Source: Rhizobiaceae bacterium | Lineage (GTDB): Bacteria > Pseudomonadota > Alphaproteobacteria > Rhizobiales > Rhizobiaceae | Length of the DNA stretch: 5,583 nucleotides | Reading direction: 5' to 3' | Assembly (NCBI GenBank): GCA_913776675.1 | Contig: CAJYRE010000490.1 | Span: 1-5,583 of the forward strand | Part shown: positions 1-4,419 of the stretch, one piece after another | Position numbering within the stretch: the first letter of the stretch is position 1 | Layout of the letters: every line of letters begins with the position of its first letter | Made by a program: the position numbers and the translations under genes | Notes under the pieces: generated by a model | Database searches by the model: none | Seen by the model: the letters and a program-made list of their open reading frames with translations, nothing else | Told to the model about the DNA's origin: nothing

Positions 1-288
1 GCCAGCATCACGGCACAAATTGCCATGGCCGTTGCCCTCTGCGCCATGATTGCCCGCATTCAGCCTGCCTTGCGGGTGTGTATGTGGACAACACCCATTG
101 TTTTTCTCACAGCCCGCAGCCTACCGCCCGAGCCGATCTGGATTGTCGGACTGGAACGCGCCGCAGAGGTCATACTGGGCGGCATTATTGGTGCCATTCT
201 GCACACTCTGGCAGAATATATCATCAGCGTGTTGGCACCTGCGCCCACATCATCATCCATCAATATGAATCATCGAGACGAGGCGTAA
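1..288 (+). CDS. C-terminal part of an integral membrane protein, probably FUSC-like (5' end outside window)
   Basis: The frame is open from the first base, so this is the last 95 residues of a longer protein; the ATG at 25 is probably internal. The visible part holds hydrophobic stretches at about residues 3-18, 27-40 and 58-78. Between them is a short loop, and the last segment has a small-residue pattern (ERAAEVILGGIIGAILH), followed by a polar tail rich in Thr, Ser and Asn. The Arg-x(n)-Gly-rich helix after a loop resembles the end of the transmembrane domain in FUSC/aromatic-acid-exporter-like inner-membrane proteins, but this is a by-eye family resemblance. The substrate cannot be told. 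It ends 7 bp before the convergent stop of the nuclease-like gene, with no separate terminator between them. Membrane location is fairly sure; the family is tentative. Confidence 0.6.
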   Translation, partial: ASITAQIAMAVALCAMIARIQPALRVCMWTTPIVFLTARSLPPEPIWIVGLERAAEVILGGIIGAILHTLAEYIISVLAPAPTSSSINMNHRDEA

Positions 289-299
289 GCCGCTCTTAC
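285..299. repeat. Small inverted repeat carrying both convergent stop codons
   Basis: GTAAG (285-289) and CTTAC (295-299) are perfect 5-bp inverted arms around a 5-bp loop. The TAA of the plus-strand membrane-protein gene (286-288) and the TAA of the minus-strand nuclease gene (296-298) lie symmetrically in the two arms. The stem is too short and lacks a T-tract, so it is not a convincing intrinsic terminator. Confidence 0.4.
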
Positions 300-1087
300 C
301 CATTGCACCAGGGCATGCGATGACCCGTCCAGGGGCGCGCCAATCCTTCCTGCACCAGCATTCCTCCCAGCGAACGGCCATTGCGGGTGACCACACGCAG
401 CTTGCGGCCATATTGATCGACATCCCGTGTGCCAAACGTTTCGACTTCAAAACTGCCCGCATTCAACAATTCCCGCAGGCGCACCTTGGCCGCAAATCCA
501 CGATCACGCTCGGATTTGCATTTGGCCTGTTCCGTTTCCGGGGCATCAATATCCGCAACACGGATTTTGACCTTGTTCAGCCAGAACGTATCGCCATCCA
601 CCACACAATTGTTGAGACCGCTTCGCCCACAATAATAAAACCGGGTGGAAACCGAAACCTTCTCCATCCCTTGCGGTGCTGCGGGGGCCATGGCCTGCGT
701 GGGCACAAGCGTGGTGGCGGGGGGCAAAGGCGAGTTATCGCGCTGATGCGGAACAACCATGGCCTCGGTGGGTGTCAGGGTGGTGGCCGGAGGCAGAGGG
801 GTCGGATCCAGCTTGCGCATGGCCGGTGTGGGAACTGATGCTGGCGGTATGGCTCCGGTGCTGACAGGCTTGTTTTCCAGCTTGGCAATTTCCTTGCTGG
901 TGGTGCCGGTGATTGTGCTCACCCAGCCCGGCAAATCACGCCGATGATCATACGCGGAGACCCCGCCAACCACCAGAACCAGAGCCCCAAGCCAGGGCCA
1001 CAGACTGCCGCTTGCGCCCGCCGAACGACGGGCTGGCTTGCGCCGTGCGCCACCGCCTGACTTTCTTGCTGCTTTTCTCGCCGCCAT
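296..1087 (-). CDS. Membrane-anchored thermonuclease (SNase-like) family protein
   Basis: The predicted product has 263 residues. Residues 1-27 form a Lys/Arg/Ala-rich basic tail, 29-46 one transmembrane anchor, 47-145 a Pro/Thr/Ala-rich linker, and about 149-258 an SNase-like domain. Family catalytic positions are present: Asp164/Asp166 in VDGDT, Arg176, Asp181 and Glu184 in RVADIDAPE, and Arg228 in DQYGR, matching Arg35, Asp40, Glu43 and Arg87 of staphylococcal nuclease. Thr41 of that enzyme is Ala here. Four cysteines (153, 161, 190, 261) could form disulfides, which fits a periplasmic domain behind an N-in anchor. The family cleaves DNA or RNA with calcium; activity here is inferred. An in-frame ATG at 1156 would add 23 residues, but the ATG at 1087 has AAGGA 7 bp upstream and begins the typical basic tail. 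The linker holds a degenerate 23-residue tandem repeat. The gene is probably monocistronic, since a terminator lies between it and the upstream cupredoxin gene. Confidence 0.87.
   Translation of the reverse strand: MAARKAARKSGGGARRKPARRSAGASGSLWPWLGALVLVVGGVSAYDHRRDLPGWVSTITGTTSKEIAKLENKPVSTGAIPPASVPTPAMRKLDPTPLPPATTLTPTEAMVVPHQRDNSPLPPATTLVPTQAMAPAAPQGMEKVSVSTRFYYCGRSGLNNCVVDGDTFWLNKVKIRVADIDAPETEQAKCKSERDRGFAAKVRLRELLNAGSFEVETFGTRDVDQYGRKLRVVTRNGRSLGGMLVQEGLARPWTGHRMPWCNG
688..805 (-). repeat. Degenerate 69-bp (23-codon) tandem repeat in the nuclease linker
   Basis: The two units are in phase, starting with CCATGGCC at 688 and 757 on the plus strand. In the protein they read LPPATTLTPTEAM (residues 98-110) and LPPATTLVPTQAM (121-133), separated by a less similar spacer. 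The period is a multiple of three, so copy-number change would only lengthen or shorten the periplasmic linker. Confidence 0.7.
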
Positions 1088-1186
1088 GATCGATTCCTTG
1101 CTGTTCTGGTCGGCATTATCGTGCTTAAGAGTTTCTAAATGGTTGGCACAGGACAAGACAGAAACCGAAACAACACATCATCCACA

Positions 1187-1215
1187 GAGAAAAGCCCGCA
1201 GTGTTGACCGCGGGC
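1187..1215 (-). terminator. Intrinsic terminator of the cupredoxin gene
   Basis: On the minus strand GCCCGC, a 10-nt loop and GCGGGC form a 6-bp GC stem (plus-strand arms 1194-1199 and 1210-1215). It is followed at once by TTTTCTC (1193 down to 1187). It lies about 35 bp after the cupredoxin stop and upstream of the nuclease start, so it separates the two minus-strand genes. The loop is somewhat large. Confidence 0.7.
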
Positions 1216-1250
1216 CGTCCAGCAATCGAAGATCATTCTTGCAAGCAATT

Positions 1251-1691
1251 TTAAGGCGTTACCACCAGTTTGCTCTGCATTCCGGCCTCGTAATGACCTT
1301 TGATGTTGCAAAACACCAGATAGGTTCCCGCTTTGAGGTTGGCCTTCAGCATGCCATCGGCACCGGGCTTCAAATCGGACACTTCACCCAGACTTTTCAA
1401 TTTCTTCTCATCAATCCGGTGTTTTTTACTGTCCAGTGGAATGGCGGCATCGGGCTTGTCCAGCTTCACCACAATCATTTCGTGATTTTCCGTCATCGCA
1501 GCATTATGAACATGAAACATCACCGGCCCGGCTTTGATGGTTGCAGGCTCCAGCGCCAGCCCCATAGCGCCACCGCCCTCCCCGGTTTCTGTCACCTTGA
1601 TTTGCGTATCCGCCGCAAAAGACGGCACAGCCGCCAATGCAAAGGTTGCCGCCAAGGCAATATGATAGAGTCTGGTTGTTGGAATCATCAT
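1251..1691 (-). CDS. Exported cupredoxin (type 1 copper protein)
   Basis: The predicted product has 146 residues. Residues 1-26/27 form a Sec signal peptide with cleavage after Ala (SFA|A or SFAA|D), so the mature protein is periplasmic. The rest is a single cupredoxin domain. The likely type 1 copper ligands are His70 (in TENHEMIVV), Cys128 and His133 (in FCNIKGH) and Met138 (in EAGM), a C-x4-H-x4-M end motif. His60 and His62 lie just before the first ligand. Family members carry electrons in the periplasm or bind and deliver copper; which applies here cannot be told, because no oxidase, reductase or copper-resistance gene is adjacent. The start at 1691 has GAGGA 6 bp upstream; a second ATG follows directly (1688), so either may be used. 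The gene is divergent from the outer-membrane protein gene and ends at its own terminator. Confidence 0.87.
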   Translation of the reverse strand: MMIPTTRLYHIALAATFALAAVPSFAADTQIKVTETGEGGGAMGLALEPATIKAGPVMFHVHNAAMTENHEMIVVKLDKPDAAIPLDSKKHRIDEKKLKSLGEVSDLKPGADGMLKANLKAGTYLVFCNIKGHYEAGMQSKLVVTP

Positions 1692-1779
1692 CGAATTTCC
1701 TCGTCCTTGTTGAAACGAAAACCCTTGTGGAACGCCAGGCTGACAGAAAGCTGAACGTGGATTCAGGCGATGAATGCCT

Positions 1780-1812
1780 CCAAAATAAAATATTACAGCA
1801 TTTTCATTTTGG
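1780..1812. repeat. AT-rich imperfect inverted repeat in the divergent intergenic region
   Basis: CCAAAATAAAAT (1780-1791) and ATTTTCATTTTGG (1800-1812) pair as 12 bp with one bulged base around the loop ATTACAGC. The repeat is about 90 bp upstream of the cupredoxin start and 100 bp upstream of the outer-membrane protein start. It could be an AT-rich promoter-upstream element, a regulator site or a 5'-leader hairpin. No convincing -35/-10 pair was found beside it. The rest of 1692-1912 shows no gene. Confidence 0.45.
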
Positions 1813-1912
1813 ACGGAAAAAAGCCTAGATTCGAGTCCAGTGTCGAGCCCAGCTCTCGTGAAAACGGGGCAAAAGTACAGTTTCGCCCTGTAGCGTAGTA
1901 TGGAGACTTGAA

Positions 1913-2563
1913 ATGAAGAGAATGATTTTGGCCGCTAGCGCAGCAACTTTGCTGATGTCCGGCGCTGCATTTGCAGCCGATGCTGTTGAACAGATCCCTG
2001 CTCCACCAGCCGCTGTTGACACGCCGGCTCCTGTCTTTTCGTGGGCAGGCGGTTATGCCGGTATGTACGGCGGCTATGGCTGGGCAAACGGTCGGTTTTC
2101 CGATGCCAACGGCAGCGTAAAATCAAAATTCGATGGCGGCCGTCTGGGCGGCTTTGCCGGCTGGAACTTTGATGTTGGCAACAACGTGATCCTGGGTGCT
2201 GAAGGCAACCTCGATTATGACTGGAACAAGAAGAGCGGCGGCACCTCCAGCTTCCAGACCGACCTCTCCGGTTCTGCTCGCGCCCGCGCTGGTTACGCCG
2301 TTGACAAGGCTCTGTTCTACGTTGCTGGTGGCTGGACTGCTGCCAACGGCAAGTTCAAGGACACGGCCCGTAACATTGACGACAGCAAGATGCTCAACGG
2401 CTGGACCGTTGGTGCTGGTGTCGACTATGCCGTTACCAACCGTATCTTCACCCGCGCTGAATATCGCTACAACGATTACGGCTCGAAGTCCTACGACAAT
2501 GGCGTCAAGGGCGACAACTTCAAGCAGAACGTGATCAACGTCGGCGTCGGCGTCAAGTTCTGA
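1913..2563 (+). CDS. Outer-membrane beta-barrel protein, Omp25/Omp31 type
   Basis: The predicted product has 216 residues. A signal peptide spans 1-21 (AAFA-type cleavage site), followed by a Pro/Ala-rich stretch (about 22-41) and then an eight-stranded-barrel-like domain of alternating aromatic and small residues. Landmarks of the rhizobial family are visible: FSWAGGYAG (42-50), GAEGNLDYDW (95-104), SARARAGYAVDKALFYVAGG (121-140), GWTVGAGVDYA (163-173), RAEYRYNDYG (181-190) and a C-terminal strand ending in Phe, the usual signal for barrel insertion. Members of this family are abundant surface proteins that help hold the outer membrane together; a specific substrate is not known. The start is supported by GGAG 7 bp upstream of the ATG. 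Length is typical. The gene stands alone, with a strong terminator 17 bp after the stop. Confidence 0.9.
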   Translation: MKRMILAASAATLLMSGAAFAADAVEQIPAPPAAVDTPAPVFSWAGGYAGMYGGYGWANGRFSDANGSVKSKFDGGRLGGFAGWNFDVGNNVILGAEGNLDYDWNKKSGGTSSFQTDLSGSARARAGYAVDKALFYVAGGWTAANGKFKDTARNIDDSKMLNGWTVGAGVDYAVTNRIFTRAEYRYNDYGSKSYDNGVKGDNFKQNVINVGVGVKF

Positions 2564-2580
2564 TCGGTTTTCCTTATGGA

Positions 2581-2611
2581 AAAGCCCCGGTTGAAAAACC
2601 GGGGCTTTTTT
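2581..2611. terminator. Bidirectional intrinsic terminator between convergent genes
   Basis: AAAGCCCCGGTT (2581-2592), loop GAAA and AACCGGGGCTTT (2597-2608) form a perfect 12-bp stem. The plus strand continues as six Ts in all (2606-2611), serving the outer-membrane protein gene. The minus strand reads TTTT then CC after the stem, serving the SIMPL gene whose stop is 9 bp away. Confidence 0.93.
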
Positions 2612-2619
2612 CGTTTGGG

Positions 2620-3366
2620 TTATTGCACAAGAGCGAATGTGACATTCACAGTCACATGATAACTATTCTCTCCCGACGCAATCGGTGTTGGAGCCATAGG
2701 CATATCCCGCGCCATGCTGGTTTTCATCATCATGGTTTGCTCAAAAGGCCGGGCAGAGCTTTCATTGATCAAAACCACGCGGCCAAGCTTGACCCCTGCG
2801 GCTTCTGTCAGAAGTTTGGCTTTTGCCATGGCGTCTTCCATGGCCTTTTTGCGCGCATCGTTGATGGCCAGCTCCGGTTTATCATTGGTAAAACGAATGG
2901 CACCGGCCTGATTAACGCCAAGCTGAACAGATGCATCAATAACGCTGCCCAATTTGGAGAGATCGCGCACCCGCACCGTCAAACCATTGCTGACGCGATA
3001 ACCGTTGATCTGAGGCGTGTCATTTTGTTTCTTGCCTTCAGAAACCTGACGATAGCGGGGTTCAACATCAAAACCCGCCGTCTGGATGTCACGCTCGGCA
3101 ACACCCTGATCTTCCAGCATCTTCAAAACCTTGGCCATGGAGGCATTGTTATCCTTCAAGGCCGCAGCCGCCACATCATCTTCGCTCACCACACCAAGCT
3201 GCAAAATGGCCATATTGGGTGCAAGCGTCGCCTCCCCCTCGCCGGATACATTGATCACCGCTTCGGCTGGGGCCTCTTGCGCCGCCATGGCCGGCAAGGC
3301 CGCACCCAACAAAGCCAGAAAAACACCTGCCTGCCCAATGCGCCGTTTCATCACAAAATTCGCCAT
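2620..3366 (-). CDS. Periplasmic SIMPL-domain (DUF541) protein, BP26/Omp28-like
   Basis: The predicted product has 248 residues. A signal peptide covers about 1-28 (LPAMA|AQ), followed by one SIMPL domain at about 36-246. Family landmarks seen are INVSGEGEATLAPNMAIL (38-55), ERDIQTAGFDVEPRY (91-105), GYRVSNGLTVRVRDLSKLG (122-140), LGVNQAGAI (149-157), INDARKKAMEDAMAKAK (168-184), AAGVKLGRVV (189-198) and the end GENSYHVTVNVTF. The layout closely follows Brucella BP26, a periplasmic antigen reported to form ring-like oligomers; family members have been linked to oxidative-stress tolerance, but the biochemical role is unclear. Residues 212-224 are Met-rich (six Met in 13), similar to the same region of BP26. 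A longer in-frame start at 3462 was rejected: the ATG at 3366 has GGGAG 7 bp upstream and directly precedes the signal peptide. A weak promoter-like GTGGAC-N18-CATATC lies upstream on the minus strand. Confidence 0.9.
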   Translation of the reverse strand: MANFVMKRRIGQAGVFLALLGAALPAMAAQEAPAEAVINVSGEGEATLAPNMAILQLGVVSEDDVAAAALKDNNASMAKVLKMLEDQGVAERDIQTAGFDVEPRYRQVSEGKKQNDTPQINGYRVSNGLTVRVRDLSKLGSVIDASVQLGVNQAGAIRFTNDKPELAINDARKKAMEDAMAKAKLLTEAAGVKLGRVVLINESSARPFEQTMMMKTSMARDMPMAPTPIASGENSYHVTVNVTFALVQ

Positions 3367-3537
3367 GTCGTTTCTCCCATCAGCTTCGCAGAAAACGATA
3401 TGGCGCTCTTGATAAGGCACGTCCACATGCTCTGCTGTTGTTTGGACCCATGCCATGAGCAAAAATCAGGTTTTCATGACATGCTGTAAGAACCTTGGAT
3501 AATGCGCAAGCTATTGTGAAGGTAATGCGGCAAAGAC

Positions 3538-3566
3538 TTGTCGAACAAAAGGTTTTCCGCTAGAGC
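3538..3566 (+). promoter_or_regulatory. Possible promoter of the tRNA gene
   Basis: TTGTCG (3538-3543), a 17-bp spacer and TAGAGC (3561-3566) are a modest match to a sigma-70 promoter. Transcription would start about 50 bp before the mature tRNA. The rest of 3367-3622 shows no gene. Confidence 0.25.
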
Positions 3567-3622
3567 ATCAACCCGAAGCGCTGGTACCATTGCCATCGCC
3601 AACCTCTGGCTTATGTCCAGAC

Positions 3623-3698
3623 GGGCCTGTAGCTCAATGGTTAGAGCCGGCGGCTCATAACCGCTTGGTTGGGGGTTCGAGTCCCTCCGGGCCCACCA
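3623..3698 (+). tRNA. tRNA with anticodon CAT, probably tRNA-Ile2 (lysidine-modified, reads AUA)
   Basis: The 76-nt cloverleaf is complete. Acceptor GGGCCTG (3623-3629) pairs with CGGGCCC (3688-3694) with one G-U. The D stem is GCTC/GAGC. The anticodon stem GGCGG/CCGCT encloses CTCATAA with anticodon CAT at 3656-3658. The T stem GGGGG/CCCTC encloses TTCGAGT, and the discriminator A is followed by an encoded CCA (3696-3698). A CAT anticodon can mean initiator Met, elongator Met or Ile2. G1-C72 pairs, which argues against the initiator. The consecutive C4-G69 and C5-G68 pairs are known recognition features for the lysidine synthetase TilS. The anticodon arm through the variable loop, including GCTTGGT, resembles E. 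coli tRNA-Ile2 more than tRNA-Met. The tRNA call is very sure; the Ile identity is likely. Phage-type genes begin 258 bp downstream. Confidence 0.93.
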
Positions 3699-3733
3699 TC
3701 CCTTCATTTTTGTATTTGTAGCGCGCCGCGGAC

Positions 3734-3791
3734 TTCCGGAATTTTGACACGCAAAACCGGAAAAATGAAAATTCCGGAACTGCTGTCAAAA
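3734..3791. repeat. Two interlocked inverted repeats downstream of the tRNA
   Basis: TTCCGGAATTTT (3734-3745) is the perfect inverse of AAAATTCCGGAA (3768-3779), 22 bp apart, and each arm contains the palindrome TTCCGGAA. Overlapping the first arm, TTTTGACA (3742-3749) is the perfect inverse of TGTCAAAA (3784-3791). A related ACCGGAAAAAT lies between the arms. The arrangement looks like repeated protein-binding sites, for example integrase arm sites or a repressor operator, more than a terminator. The function is unknown. Confidence 0.55.
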
Positions 3792-3862
3792 CGGCTTCGA
3801 AGAATGTTTTCGATGAAGGCTCATTGTCGGGGTGTTGGCTCACCCTGAGGTTTGGATAAAGT

Positions 3863-3909
3863 CTGTCGCGGTGAACAGGATCACTGCGACAGGTTTTCTC
3901 TTTTGTTTT
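3863..3909 (+). terminator. Intrinsic terminator downstream of the tRNA
   Basis: CTGTCGCGGTGA (3863-3874), loop ACAGGA and TCACTGCGACAG (3881-3892) form a 12-bp stem with one G-U pair. It is followed by G and the T-rich tract TTTTCTCTTTTGTTTT. It points to a plus-strand transcript ending here, either tRNA readthrough or a separate short transcript in 3699-3860. On the minus strand only ACTTTATCC follows, so it would be a poor terminator for the phage-type genes. Confidence 0.75.
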
Positions 3910-3956
3910 AGTTTGTCTGTTCGGGAAAACCGGATTCCACGGTTCCCTGACAAACT
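3910..3956. repeat. Bulged inverted repeat abutting the stop of the small phage gene
   Basis: AGTTTGTC (3910-3917) is the perfect inverse of GACAAACT (3949-3956). Inside it, GGGAAAACCG (3923-3932) pairs with CGGTTCCC (3940-3947) apart from two bulged As, around the loop GATTCCA. The repeat touches the TAA (3957-3959) of the minus-strand gene. On the minus strand it is followed by an A-rich tract, not Ts, so it is not a normal intrinsic terminator; it may protect the 3' end of the mRNA or be a binding site. Confidence 0.6.
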
Positions 3957-4412
3957 TTAGAACCCTGCGGCCCAAGTCCAGAGGCTGTCCAATTGCTCCG
4001 GGGGAATGCCAAGCAATGTCGCCAGTTGATCAATTGCCGGATTGCTGCGCTGGAAGCTCACCGTTTCGGTGATCTCAATCCGCAGGTCAGAGGCCGCTTG
4101 CTTGTCGGTCAGCGCGTCTACCTGCGCCAGCACATCGGCCTTGGTGATGTTGATGCGCGAAGCCGCAAGCCAGAACTGGCGGGGTGACAGGGCAGGCATG
4201 GCTGCGCGGATTTGCTCAGGTGTTGGCGTGGGCGCTGCGCCTGTGGGGGCTTTAAACCCATCCGCCTCTGCATAAGACCAACCGACCTCAACATCATCCT
4301 CAACCTCTAAAATAGAGGCCGCAATATCGGGATGATACATCTCATCAATCGGCTGATCGGTATCGATTATCTCAACAACAAGACCAGCCTGTATGCGTGC
4401 ATAATTTGTCAT
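3957..4412 (-). CDS. Phage tail-associated hypothetical protein, encoded after the tail-fibre-like gene
   Basis: The predicted product has 151 residues, no signal peptide and no membrane segment. An N-terminal module (about 1-50; NYARIQAGLVVEIID...MYHP...VEVGWSY) resembles the short domains found at the start of small phage tail-assembly-like proteins. A Pro/Thr/Ala linker follows (55-66). The C-terminal module (about 67-149) is helical, with LSPRQFWLAASRINITKADV, IEITETVSFQRSNP and LLGIPPEQLDSLWTWAA, a pattern common in small proteins encoded beside alphaproteobacterial phage tail fibres. A role as tail-fibre chaperone or tail accessory protein is inferred from position. The frame stays open upstream to an ATG at 4745, but that part overlaps the glycine-rich gene in another frame. 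The ATG at 4412 has GAGG 5 bp upstream and begins 7 bp after the upstream stop, so the two genes are almost certainly translated from one mRNA. Confidence 0.75.
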   Translation of the reverse strand: MTNYARIQAGLVVEIIDTDQPIDEMYHPDIAASILEVEDDVEVGWSYAEADGFKAPTGAAPTPTPEQIRAAMPALSPRQFWLAASRINITKADVLAQVDALTDKQAASDLRIEITETVSFQRSNPAIDQLATLLGIPPEQLDSLWTWAAGF

Positions 4413-4419
4413 ATGATCC

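Noticed and set aside
320..838. Plus-strand 172-residue ORF opposite the nuclease gene
   Set aside because: It is the antisense shadow of the nuclease coding frame, with arbitrary His/Arg/Gly-rich sequence.
1038..1754. Plus-strand 238-residue ORF opposite the cupredoxin gene
   Set aside because: It is antisense to the cupredoxin gene and runs through its terminator. It has no domain and no start signal.
1829..1838. TTCGAGTCC near 1830, matching the T-loop of the tRNA, as a possible tRNA relic or att copy
   Set aside because: Only nine bases match, with no flanking T-stem, acceptor or CCA similarity; chance is a sufficient explanation.
2623..3489. Plus-strand 288-residue ORF opposite the SIMPL gene
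   Set aside because: It is antisense to a clear conserved gene, and its His/Arg-rich composition lacks any recognisable domain.
3474..3707. Minus-strand 77-residue ORF containing ARRDSNPQPSGYEPPALT
   Set aside because: It is the antisense translation of the tRNA gene, a well-known source of false hypothetical proteins.
3742..3770. TTGACA at 3744-3749 as a -35 promoter element
   Set aside because: No acceptable -10 hexamer lies at 16-18 bp (only TGAAAA/GAAAAT), and the word is better explained as part of the inverted repeat.
3655..3975. Minus-strand 106-residue ORF ending GPEGLEPPTKRL
   Set aside because: It overlaps the tRNA antisense, the inverted repeats and the end of the phage-type gene. 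It has no domain and no ribosome-binding site of note.
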